From contig CAMYNW010000002.1 in the NCBI GenBank assembly GCA_947259885.1, positions 182,847-246,846 of the forward strand: a DNA stretch of 64,000 bases. Direction: 5' to 3'. Positions 17,987-26,044 of this stretch are shown here, one piece after another. Position numbers and translations under genes: made by a program. This DNA comes from an uncultured Gammaproteobacteria bacterium. GTDB taxonomy: Bacteria; Pseudomonadota; Gammaproteobacteria; Arenicellales; Poriferihabitantaceae. Each line of letters opens with the position of its first letter. Position 1 is the first letter of the stretch. A model generated the notes under the pieces. That model saw only the letters and a program-made list of their open reading frames with translations. It did not search any database and was not told the origin of the DNA.

Positions 17987-18622
17987 ATGTCGGGGCTTCC
18001 ACGAAAAATCACCGAACTTGGTTCCCGCAAGCGGGAACAAATCCTGCGTGCAGCGGAAAAAGAGTTCGAAAAATATGGTTTCAATGGCGCTCGAATGCAA
18101 CGAATCGCAGACGCTGCGGGCGTGCCAAAAGCAAATGTCCACTACTATTTCACTAACAAACAGGCACTATACGACGCAGTACTTGCCTATGTGATCGAAC
18201 TGTGGAACCAGGCGCTGGCGCCGATCGATGCCAGTGATGACCCAGCTAAAGTGCTGGAAAACTACGTCAGAATGAAAGTGGAATTTACGCGTATTTACCC
18301 CGCTTCGACCCGCATATTTGCAATTGAACTGTTAAACGGCGGGCAGCATCTCAGTGATCATTTGATGACCGAAACGCGAAGATGGACCCGCAATCGCGCG
18401 AAGGAAATTCAGCACTGGATTGCACAGGGAAAGATCCTTCCCGTAGATCCGTATCACCTTATTTTCATGATCTGGTCCAGCACGCAACATTATGCGGAGT
18501 CAGAAACCCAGGTATTGGCGATATACCGAAAGAAAAAGCTGTCGCGCACAGATTATGACAAGTTAGCGGATTCACTTACCTCCATGGTATTGCGAATTTG
18601 CGGGTTAAATAATCAGGACTGA
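17987..18622 (+). CDS. RutR-like TetR-family regulator
   Basis: About 211 residues. The N-terminal helix-turn-helix (FEKYGFNGARMQRIADAAGV, then PKANVHYYFTNKQALY) and the C-terminal LIFMIWSSTQHYAESETQV closely follow E. coli RutR, which has PQHLIFMIWASTQHYADFAAQV. RutR binds uracil or thymine and represses pyrimidine-use genes. This homologue sits inside a purine-degradation operon, so its ligand may be a purine or a ring-opening product (inference). The ATG at 17987 (MSGLPRKI) is preferred over an upstream start that would overlap the permease. Predicted binding sites are at 4653 and 14396. Confidence 0.88.
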   Translation: MSGLPRKITELGSRKREQILRAAEKEFEKYGFNGARMQRIADAAGVPKANVHYYFTNKQALYDAVLAYVIELWNQALAPIDASDDPAKVLENYVRMKVEFTRIYPASTRIFAIELLNGGQHLSDHLMTETRRWTRNRAKEIQHWIAQGKILPVDPYHLIFMIWSSTQHYAESETQVLAIYRKKKLSRTDYDKLADSLTSMVLRICGLNNQD

Positions 18623-18628
18623 AGACTA

Positions 18629-19819
18629 TTGGAAGCACATATTCACGAGTGGCTTAATCTATTGGTGCGGTGGATTCATTTTATCGTGGGTATTGCCTGG
18701 ATTGGCGCCTCATTTTATTTCAATTGGCTGGAAAACAATCTTGACCGCAAGCCGCCACAGGATACGGGGATCGCAGGAAGCCTTTGGGCAATTCACGGCG
18801 GTGGTTTTTATCACCTCAAGAAATTCAGTACAGGTCCTGATAAGTTGCCATCGCCCCTGCACTGGTTTAAATGGGAGGCTTACACCACCTGGCTCAGCGG
18901 CGTCAGCCTGCTGGTCATCGTATACTACTTCAACGCCAGAGCTTACCTGGTGGATCCTTCAGTTTTTGATCTTGCGCCCTGGCTGGCCATTACAGTAAGC
19001 CTGGCATCTCTGTTTGTGTCTTGGATCGTTTACGATCTGTTATGCCGCTCAGCTTTACGAGACAAATCTGAAACACTCACTGCACTGGTTTTTTCCTGGT
19101 TTGTATTGCTGGCATGGCTTCTATCTCATCTGTTAAGCGGGCGTGCCGCTTACATCCACGTAGGTGCGGCAATCGGCACCATCATGGTAGCAAATGTGTT
19201 CTTTGTCATAATTCCAGCACAAAAAGAGATGGTACGGGCGCTTCTTGAAAAGCGTCCAGTAGACCCAAGCTTTGGTAACAATGGATTGCTTCGTTCGAGA
19301 CACAACAACTATCTGACGCTGCCTGTGCTGTTCACTATGATCAGCACGCACTTTCCAAGTACCTATGGCCACCCGTGGAACTGGGCAGTGCTGGTGTTGC
19401 TTGCACTGATTGGCGTGGCTGTGCGCCACTACTTCAATGTTCGCCAACTCTCGAAAGCCATGCACTGGATTCTGCCTGCAGCATTTGCTGGCATGGTTGG
19501 CGTAATGTGGTTGACCTCACCGCAACACCAGCTCCAAATCGCCTCGTCATCAGACAATAAACAACCGGTAGTAAGCGATCAACAGCTAATGTCCATCGTC
19601 AACCAGCGCTGCGCCGCCTGCCACGCCGCCAATCCGACCCAACCTGGGTTTGCCAGTGCGCCTAACGGGCTGGAACTCGACACTCTGGAAAAAGTGCAGA
19701 CTAACTTGGAAAAGGTATATCAGACCACCGTGTTAACCAAGATCATGCCTCTTGGAAATCTGACCGGTATGCTGGATCAGGAACGCCAGCAGGTGATGGC
19801 ATGGTATCTGGCAAGATGA
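18629..19819 (+). CDS. puuD: Urate hydroxylase PuuD with cytochrome c domain
   Basis: 396 residues. The N-terminal ~310 residues are an eight-helix membrane domain (DUF989/COG3748), beginning LLVRWIHFIVGIAWIGASF. The C-terminus is a cytochrome c domain with a single heme site CAACH near residue 330 and a distal Met region KIMPLGN. This class oxidises urate to 5-hydroxyisourate and passes electrons to the respiratory chain instead of making H2O2. The start is TTG with AGGA ten bases upstream. It overlaps puuE as ATGA. Confidence 0.92.
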   Translation: MEAHIHEWLNLLVRWIHFIVGIAWIGASFYFNWLENNLDRKPPQDTGIAGSLWAIHGGGFYHLKKFSTGPDKLPSPLHWFKWEAYTTWLSGVSLLVIVYYFNARAYLVDPSVFDLAPWLAITVSLASLFVSWIVYDLLCRSALRDKSETLTALVFSWFVLLAWLLSHLLSGRAAYIHVGAAIGTIMVANVFFVIIPAQKEMVRALLEKRPVDPSFGNNGLLRSRHNNYLTLPVLFTMISTHFPSTYGHPWNWAVLVLLALIGVAVRHYFNVRQLSKAMHWILPAAFAGMVGVMWLTSPQHQLQIASSSDNKQPVVSDQQLMSIVNQRCAACHAANPTQPGFASAPNGLELDTLEKVQTNLEKVYQTTVLTKIMPLGNLTGMLDQERQQVMAWYLAR

Positions 19820-20739
19820 ACACCCGGTATCCCCGCGACATGATTGGGTATGGGAGATATTGCCCGGATCCCCGCTGGCCTGGTGATGCGAAAGTGGCAG
19901 TGCAGTTTGTCATCAACTATGAGGAAGGCGGTGAGAACAACATCCTGCACGGAGATACAGCCTCTGAGGCTTTTCTGTCAGAGATTGTTGGCGCTCAATC
20001 ATTCCCCAATATGCGGCACGCGAATATGGAGTCCATATATGAATATGGATCGAGGTCGGGATTTTGGCGACTGCAGCGAATGTTTAACGAAAGACAGATA
20101 CCCGTCACTGTCTTTGCTGTTGCAATGGCAATTTCCCGAAATCAGCAGGCGGTAGACGCAATGCTCGAAGCGGATTGGGAGATTGCCAGTCATGGCTATC
20201 GCTGGATAGATTATCAGCATATGCCCGAAGATCAAGAACGGGAGCATCTTGAAAGAGCGGTAGAAATTCATACCAGGATCACCGGACAGGCACCGATGGG
20301 GTTCTATCTTGGCCGCACCAGCCCCAATACACATCGAATCATCGCGGATCATGGGGATTTTGCTTACACCGCCGATAGTTATGCGGATGAATTGCCCTAT
20401 TGGTTAATGGACTTCAGTAAGCCACAGCTGGTAGTACCGTATACGCTTGATGTGAATGACATGCGATTTGCAACCGCTCAAGGATTCAACAGTGGCAGCC
20501 AGTTTTTTCAGTACCTGCAGGATTCCTTCGATGTTTTATACGAAGAAGGTCGACAATTCCCCAAGATGATGTCTGTTGGACTGCATTGTCGTTTAGTCGG
20601 CCGACCCGGGCGAGCTGCTGCGCTGGCAAAGTTTCTTGACTATGTATTAAGCAAAGATAAGGTCTGGCTCGCTCGCAGAATTGACATCGCCGAACACTGG
20701 ACAACTCACTTTCCACCTACTGCCCCAGAGCAGGCTTAA
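19816..20739 (+). CDS. puuE: Allantoinase PuuE (polysaccharide-deacetylase fold)
   Basis: About 307 residues of the NodB-like metal-independent allantoinase PuuE, which hydrolyses allantoin to allantoate. The N-terminus YPRDMIGYGRYCPDPRWPGD and VQFVINYEEGGENNILHGD are typical. NodB-fold motifs SHGYRWIDY and YLGRTSPNT follow. An upstream start exists at 19801, but ATG 19816 overlaps the puuD stop as ATGA and gives the family N-terminus. No uraD (OHCU decarboxylase) is fused or adjacent. Confidence 0.92.
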   Translation: MNTRYPRDMIGYGRYCPDPRWPGDAKVAVQFVINYEEGGENNILHGDTASEAFLSEIVGAQSFPNMRHANMESIYEYGSRSGFWRLQRMFNERQIPVTVFAVAMAISRNQQAVDAMLEADWEIASHGYRWIDYQHMPEDQEREHLERAVEIHTRITGQAPMGFYLGRTSPNTHRIIADHGDFAYTADSYADELPYWLMDFSKPQLVVPYTLDVNDMRFATAQGFNSGSQFFQYLQDSFDVLYEEGRQFPKMMSVGLHCRLVGRPGRAAALAKFLDYVLSKDKVWLARRIDIAEHWTTHFPPTAPEQA

Positions 20740-20744
20740 ATTAC

Positions 20745-21734
20745 ATGACCATTACCGACTATTCCCAAAGATGGGTAAACCTTGCTTCATCCAAGCTGGG
20801 TGCATCAGCTGTCGCCTGCAGCGACGACTTTTTTGCCCCCATGAGCCGGATGCTGAAAGAAGAGCCCGCCATATTTATCGATGATAAATATGATGATCAT
20901 GGAAAATGGATGGACGGCTGGGAGTCCCGACGCAAACGTGAACCCGGGTATGACTGGTGCATCGTTAAACTGGCTCGTCCAGGAGTCATTCACGGCATAG
21001 AAATTGACACCACGCATTTCACCGGAAATTACGCGCCCGCGGCATCGGTGGAAGCCTGCTTCAGTGCGCAGGATCTTCCGGAAGACAGCCAGGCCTGGAC
21101 TCAGATTATCGAAAAATCGACCCTTAAAGGTGATGCCAGCCGGGGATTCGATGTCGACAACGACCATCTCTTTACCCATGCGAAACTGCATATTTATCCC
21201 GATGGCGGGGTCGCACGTTTTCGAGTCTTTGCAGAACCACGTGTAGATTGGAACCAGGTAGGGCCAGAAGAGCGGATCGATCTAGCAGCAGCATTGAACG
21301 GCGGCGTGGCGCTGGCATGCAATGACCAGCACTATGGCCATATAAGAAACCTGCTGGCTCCTGGGAGAGGTATAAATATGGGAGATGGATGGGAAACACG
21401 CCGCCGGCGTGAGCCTGGTAATGACTGGGTTGTGATTGCCCTAGCGCATCCCGGAATCATCAAGCAGATCGAAATCGATACTGCTCATTTTAAAGGCAAC
21501 TACCCAGACCGGTTTGACATTCGCGGCGCCATGCACGAATCAGAACCAACCGAATTCCTGGTTAAGGACAGTGAACATTGGGGTCTGTTGCTGCCTGAGT
21601 CCAAACTGGGTCCTGATCAGGTCCATCAGTTTGAAAACGAGATCATAAAACATCAACAAGTTTCGCATATCCGTATGAGTATTTACCCTGATGGCGGTGT
21701 CAGCCGACTACGTCTGTATTCATTGGTTAATTAG
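20745..21734 (+). CDS. alc: Allantoicase
   Basis: 329 residues built of two allantoicase repeats. Each has an arginine-rich WE(S/T)RRKREPG-type motif followed by DW, then a GIEIDT.HF.GNY motif and a closing IYPDGGV(A/S)R. The enzyme hydrolyses allantoate to ureidoglycolate and urea. It starts five bases after puuE and ends two bases before the ureidoglycolate lyase gene, which is consistent with consecutive pathway steps from one mRNA. Confidence 0.94.
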   Translation: MTITDYSQRWVNLASSKLGASAVACSDDFFAPMSRMLKEEPAIFIDDKYDDHGKWMDGWESRRKREPGYDWCIVKLARPGVIHGIEIDTTHFTGNYAPAASVEACFSAQDLPEDSQAWTQIIEKSTLKGDASRGFDVDNDHLFTHAKLHIYPDGGVARFRVFAEPRVDWNQVGPEERIDLAAALNGGVALACNDQHYGHIRNLLAPGRGINMGDGWETRRRREPGNDWVVIALAHPGIIKQIEIDTAHFKGNYPDRFDIRGAMHESEPTEFLVKDSEHWGLLLPESKLGPDQVHQFENEIIKHQQVSHIRMSIYPDGGVSRLRLYSLVN

Positions 21735-21736
21735 AC

Positions 21737-22246
21737 GTGGTTGAACTGAACGCGACACCGCTGATCCAGGAGGAATTCGCTCCTTTCGGCGATGTAATCG
21801 AACTTAAGAACGCTCGGCAATATCCCATCAATCAAGGACTCACCACTCGCTTTCATGATCTTTTCAATATTGACGCCACTGATCAGGGAGGGCGTGCCAT
21901 TGTTAGCGTGTTTCGCACTGATCCGTTACCGTTACCGCATCGGGTAGAACTGATGGAGCGGCATCCTCTTGGTAGTCAGGCTTTTTTACCCATGGACCAC
22001 GATCCCTTCCTGGTGCTTGTCGCCGATCCCGGCAACAAGATTTCAGCATCCAATCTGCATTTATTCATCACCAATGGCGACCAGGGTATCAACTTGCATA
22101 AAAACACCTGGCACCACTTTCAGATCGGGCTTCACAAACAGCGGGATTTTATTGTGATAGATCGCGGTGGCAGTGGGACTAATCTCGAACAAAAAAAAAT
22201 AGAAGAAGTGGTGCAGATTCCCGCGAATATTGTTAAATACCCATAA
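21737..22246 (+). CDS. allA: Ureidoglycolate lyase
   Basis: 169 residues with a GTG start. The AllA family signature is clear: EEFAPFGDVIE near the N-terminus, the GINLHKNTWHH metal-site region near residue 118, and a C-terminal DFIVIDRGG. It splits ureidoglycolate into glyoxylate and urea, completing the route from urate encoded in this operon. Neither urease nor glyoxylate-handling genes are in the window. Confidence 0.92.
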   Translation: MVELNATPLIQEEFAPFGDVIELKNARQYPINQGLTTRFHDLFNIDATDQGGRAIVSVFRTDPLPLPHRVELMERHPLGSQAFLPMDHDPFLVLVADPGNKISASNLHLFITNGDQGINLHKNTWHHFQIGLHKQRDFIVIDRGGSGTNLEQKKIEEVVQIPANIVKYP

Positions 22247-22269
22247 CAATACTATCGCCGCACCTCAGA

Positions 22270-23052
22270 ATGAGTCAGCCACCTAAGTCCATCGCCTGTC
22301 CGAATGGCGAATGGATCTCCTATCACCATAGTCATGGAAGCTCCCCTGGGGTAGTGTTCTTTGGTGGTTTCAAAGCCGATATGACCGGTATTAAAGCCGC
22401 TACATTACATGAATGGTGTCATGAACGTGGCATCCAGTTCACACGCTTCGACTATTCGGGTCACGGACAGTCTTCAGGCAGATTCGTTGATGGCACCATT
22501 GGACGATGGCTTGCCGACAGCCTGCTGATCCTCGATCAGGTCACAGACGGCCCCCAAGTTCTTGTGGGCTCCTCAATGGGCGCATGGCTGACGCTGCTGG
22601 CTGCAATACGCAGACCACGGCGCGTCGCTGCGGTGCTCGGGATTGCATCTGCCGCGGATTTTACTGAAAACCTGATCTGGAACAATCTCGATACCACACA
22701 GCAACAACACCTTTTAGAAAATGGTCAGATCGAACAACCTTCAAGTTATCAACAGGATCCTTACCCGATAACAATGACGCTCATCAGCGAAGCCCGGGAT
22801 CATCTCATTCTCAATAGCGCTATCGAGGTAAACTGTCCTGTGCGCCTGATACACGGCCAGAACGATGTCGATGTACCCTGGCAGACAAGTATCGAAATTT
22901 CCGAGAAGGTAACCAGCAACGATGTCTGCGTGCATCTAATTAAAGATGCGGAACATAGGTTATCGAGAGAAAGTGATATTCAATTTATACTGGATCGGCT
23001 TCAAGATCTCATCGACTTGGTGAAACAATCTTCGTCTAGTAGCTATGATTGA
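22270..23052 (+). CDS. Alpha/beta hydrolase
   Basis: 260 residues. The nucleophile elbow is GSSMGAWLTL (Ser near residue 102), the acid is probably in HGQNDVDVPW, and the His in DAEHRLSRESD. The N-terminal GFKADMTGIKAATLHEWC resembles the ABHD10-like thioesterase/esterase group. It lies 24 bases after allA and may be the last gene of the purine operon. A role in that pathway is not established. Confidence 0.82.
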   Translation: MSQPPKSIACPNGEWISYHHSHGSSPGVVFFGGFKADMTGIKAATLHEWCHERGIQFTRFDYSGHGQSSGRFVDGTIGRWLADSLLILDQVTDGPQVLVGSSMGAWLTLLAAIRRPRRVAAVLGIASAADFTENLIWNNLDTTQQQHLLENGQIEQPSSYQQDPYPITMTLISEARDHLILNSAIEVNCPVRLIHGQNDVDVPWQTSIEISEKVTSNDVCVHLIKDAEHRLSRESDIQFILDRLQDLIDLVKQSSSSSYD

Positions 23053-23152
23053 TTCCCGGGCGACGTTGTTTAATGGACTGTCAAATGTGCTTTACCCCTA
23101 ACCAGGTTTGGAGAAAATTGTATCCAATCCAAATCCGGATTGACATTGTCAC

Positions 23153-23866
23153 ATGAAACAAATTCACGCGCTCCTCTTTGATGTATTTGGAACTGTTGTC
23201 GACTGGCGCACTTCGATCATCGACGAAGGCCAGGTGATTAACCAACAGCACGGCCTTGATGTGGATTGGGCGGAGTTCGCAGACGCCTGGCGCGCCATGT
23301 ACCAACCATCCATGGAAAAGGTACGTACTGGGAAACGACCTTGGACAATACTCGATCACTTGCACCGAGAAAGCTTGGATAAACTCTTGATCGATTACGG
23401 AATCACCAACTGGAGCGAGGAACAGATTGAAAATCTTAATCGCGCATGGCACCGCCTAAAGCCCTGGCCCGATGCGGTTGAAGGACTGACCCGTCTAAAA
23501 CGCAAATACATAATCGCCACCTGCTCAAATGGCAATGTAGCGCTTATCGTCAATATGGCTAAAAACTCCGGGCTGCCGTGGGATATGGTGCTAGGGGCGG
23601 AAGTCACCCGGCACTATAAACCACAAGATGAGGCCTATCTGGAGACCGCTCGCATGCTCGGTCTCGACCCGGGGCATTGCTGCATGGTGGCTGCACACAA
23701 TAGCGATCTGGTCGCTGCATCGAGAAACGGAATGCAAACCGCTTTTGTAGCACGCCCCACCGAATACGGCCCACATCAGGACAAGGACTTCTCTGCAGAA
23801 AACGAGTATACCTATGTTGCCGGAAGCTTTTTAGATCTTGCAGATCAAATGGGCTGCCCAACCTGA
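23153..23866 (+). CDS. HAD-superfamily hydrolase, haloacid dehalogenase type II-like
   Basis: 237 residues. Motif I is LFDVFGTVVDW (nucleophile Asp near residue 9), followed by CSNGN (motif II) and a C-terminal MVAAHNSDLVAASRNG (motif IV), which give the type II haloacid dehalogenase pattern. It could dehalogenate 2-haloacids or be a phosphatase of the same fold. A 101-base gap upstream contains the palindrome TGACATTGTCA right before the start codon. A VOC-family gene follows 32 bases later. Confidence 0.85.
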   Translation: MKQIHALLFDVFGTVVDWRTSIIDEGQVINQQHGLDVDWAEFADAWRAMYQPSMEKVRTGKRPWTILDHLHRESLDKLLIDYGITNWSEEQIENLNRAWHRLKPWPDAVEGLTRLKRKYIIATCSNGNVALIVNMAKNSGLPWDMVLGAEVTRHYKPQDEAYLETARMLGLDPGHCCMVAAHNSDLVAASRNGMQTAFVARPTEYGPHQDKDFSAENEYTYVAGSFLDLADQMGCPT

Positions 23867-23897
23867 ATTTATGACTATTACAAAGTACCTTTAGAAA

Positions 23898-24560
23898 ATG
23901 ATCACCACCCACCTTGACCATATCGTTGTCGGCGCATCAACTCTTGAAGAGGGTGCTGACTACGTCGAAAAAATCCTCGGAGTGCGTGTTCCAGATGGAG
24001 GTGAACACATCATGATGGGTACGCATAATAAGGTTATGACTTTAGGCAACGGGGTTTATTTGGAAATCATCGCAGTAAATTTCGAAATGACACCCCCGGC
24101 ACAGCCGCGCTGGTTCGGATTGGATGATCCGAATGTGCTGGCGAGCCTGGTGCATTCTCCACGGCTTCTCACCTGGGCAGTGAATACCTCTGATCTGACG
24201 CAGTTGACGCTTCAGAGCAAAATATCAGTTGGAGAAATCAAACAGGCTGAACGTGGAGACCTGCGCTGGAAAGTTGCGCTTCCCGACGACGGCAGGTTGA
24301 GCGCAGCTGGATTTTTTCCGTTATGTATTGAGTGGCAGGTGGATTTTCATCCTTCTGAGCGAATGCCGGATCTCGACTGCCGGCTTGAGGGCATTGAGAT
24401 ACATCATCCTCGCAGTGAGTGGTTGAAACACTGCTTAACAAGCGTATCAGCGGAGAATCTGGTCCGCATACAAAAGTGCAATGACAATCAGTTAGCCTTT
24501 ATGCAGGCAAAAATTCTGACTCCAAGCGGCACTCGTATTTTGAGCAGCGAGATTCATTAA
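23898..24560 (+). CDS. VOC-family (Glyoxalase_3-like) protein
   Basis: 220 residues. The N-terminus HLDHIVVGASTLEEGADYV and the MGTHNKVMTLGNGVYLEIIAV segment match the Glyoxalase_3 group of the vicinal-oxygen-chelate fold, with one candidate metal His and one Glu. The catalytic role is unknown. It follows the HAD gene by 32 bases and probably shares its transcript. Confidence 0.78.
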   Translation: MITTHLDHIVVGASTLEEGADYVEKILGVRVPDGGEHIMMGTHNKVMTLGNGVYLEIIAVNFEMTPPAQPRWFGLDDPNVLASLVHSPRLLTWAVNTSDLTQLTLQSKISVGEIKQAERGDLRWKVALPDDGRLSAAGFFPLCIEWQVDFHPSERMPDLDCRLEGIEIHHPRSEWLKHCLTSVSAENLVRIQKCNDNQLAFMQAKILTPSGTRILSSEIH

Positions 24561-25047
24561 TTGTCAATCGATATATTGGAATCCTGCGAGCAGTTATTTC
24601 TCTTGAATGGATAAATCGCTGCAAACCATGCGCCCCTTCGAGCTTCCTGGCTTAATGAGCGAATGAAGGACAATGTCTGTAACTGTGGGTCAGCTGATTA
24701 TACTCAAGACTTCAGTACGCCTTAAAAACAAGAGTAATAGCGTAACGCCTAACATCGCAATGAATATTGCATCTAAGACTTTCATTTTGCCCTTCATTTT
24801 TAATCACGTCGGTTTTTTTAATTCATTTCCTTGACGACGCAAATCCTTCACCTCATAAAAATATAGAACCCTATAGCCAGGTTGTCTATAGCGGAATAGT
24901 TTAAATTTGAATGTGGTCACCACCCATCCCGAAAAGCACGCCGCTTATCTGATTCAGGCGCAGATTAAAGTGTGATGGGGTGACTGAACGACGATGCGAT
25001 TTGAATCATGGTTTGGCAGTGCCTCTGATCAGGCGCCTGGGTCTAGT
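24561..25047. other. Intergenic region, mostly without recognised feature
   Basis: This is a 487-base gap between the convergent VOC gene and srkA. Apart from a possible 35-residue membrane ORF on the minus strand (24690-24797), I see no RNA gene or clear terminator. GTGGTCACCAC near 24914 is a short imperfect dyad of unknown meaning. Confidence 0.45.
24690..24797 (-). CDS. Possible small single-pass membrane protein (35 aa)
   Basis: On the minus strand an ATG at 24797 opens 35 codons ending in TGA at 24690. The product begins MKGKMKVLDAIF and has an unbroken hydrophobic run IFIAMLGVTLLLLFL followed by RR, as expected for a small inner-membrane protein. A second ATG (codon 5) follows a GAAGGG sequence. 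No homologue is recognised, and it may be chance. Confidence 0.3.
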   Translation of the reverse strand: MKGKMKVLDAIFIAMLGVTLLLLFLRRTEVLSIIS

Positions 25048-26043
25048 TCAAGGCCACTTCAGCGGGTGCTCATCCATTAATGCGGATTGTTCACGTAGGT
25101 CGAGGATTTGTTGCTCCCAGTATTTTGTCGTATTGAACCAGGGAAACGCGATTGGAAAGGCCGGGTCTTCCCAGCGCGACGCGAGCCATCCAGCGTGATG
25201 GATCATCCTTAAAGTCCGCAGCGCCTCGACCAGATGGAGTTCAACCGGATCAAAATCATAAAACTGGGTATACCCTGTGAGAAGGTTCTCCAGCCGTGCA
25301 GTCATATAAGAGCGATCACCTGAGAGAAACATCCACAGATCCTGAATAGGCGGACCCATACGCGCGTCATCGAAATCTACGATATGTGGTCCCGCATCAG
25401 TCCAAAGCACATTACCCTGATGCAGGTCGCCATGCAGTCGTATAGCTCTGACCTCCCCGGCTCGCTGATAACATGAATCAATTTGTTGTGACAGCATTTC
25501 AATCAGACTTGACCATGCCTCCACAAGGTGCTCCGGGATAAATCCATTATTGAGTACAAATCGACTGGGTTCGTTAACGAAGTTATGGATGTTGATTTCC
25601 GGTCTGTACTTATAGCGATCGCTGGCACCCACTGCATGAATCCGAGCTATGAACCGACCCATGATCTCAAGATGCTCCGGATTATCTAACTCTGGTGCTC
25701 TACCTCCCCGGCATGGATAAATAGTAAAACGAAAAGAATCAGCACGATGAAGTGTGCCACCTGATTGATCGGTAAGTGGCGCCACCACCGGCAGTTCATT
25801 CTCTGCAAGAAGCTGAGTAAACTGATGTTCCTCGAGAATTGCTTCATCCGCCCATCTTTGCGGCCGGTAAAACTTAACCACAACCGGCGACCCATCCTCT
25901 ACGCCTACTTGATAAACCCGATTTTCATAACTGTTTAAAGCGAGGAACCTGCCATCGCACGCGATACCATGTTGTTCAACCGCATCCAGCATTTGTTCGG
26001 GCGTGAGATTTTGAAACGCCAGTACCGGATCATTCAACGTCAT
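25048..26043 (-). CDS. srkA: Stress-response kinase SrkA (YihE-type)
   Basis: 331 residues, close to the length of E. coli SrkA. This aminoglycoside-phosphotransferase-fold Ser/Thr kinase protects against stress-linked cell death in E. coli. Visible are the catalytic HGDLHQGNVLW loop and the metal-binding IVDFDDARMGPPIQDLW, with the N-terminal SYENRVYQVG typical of SrkA. It starts one base after the rapA stop, so the two are co-transcribed. Confidence 0.9.
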   Translation of the reverse strand: MTLNDPVLAFQNLTPEQMLDAVEQHGIACDGRFLALNSYENRVYQVGVEDGSPVVVKFYRPQRWADEAILEEHQFTQLLAENELPVVAPLTDQSGGTLHRADSFRFTIYPCRGGRAPELDNPEHLEIMGRFIARIHAVGASDRYKYRPEINIHNFVNEPSRFVLNNGFIPEHLVEAWSSLIEMLSQQIDSCYQRAGEVRAIRLHGDLHQGNVLWTDAGPHIVDFDDARMGPPIQDLWMFLSGDRSYMTARLENLLTGYTQFYDFDPVELHLVEALRTLRMIHHAGWLASRWEDPAFPIAFPWFNTTKYWEQQILDLREQSALMDEHPLKWP

Positions 26044-26044
26044 A

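Noticed and set aside
24916..24926. GTGGTCACCAC near 24914 as another RutR-like site
   Set aside because: It lacks the TGACC-N4-GGTCA geometry and lies between convergent genes.
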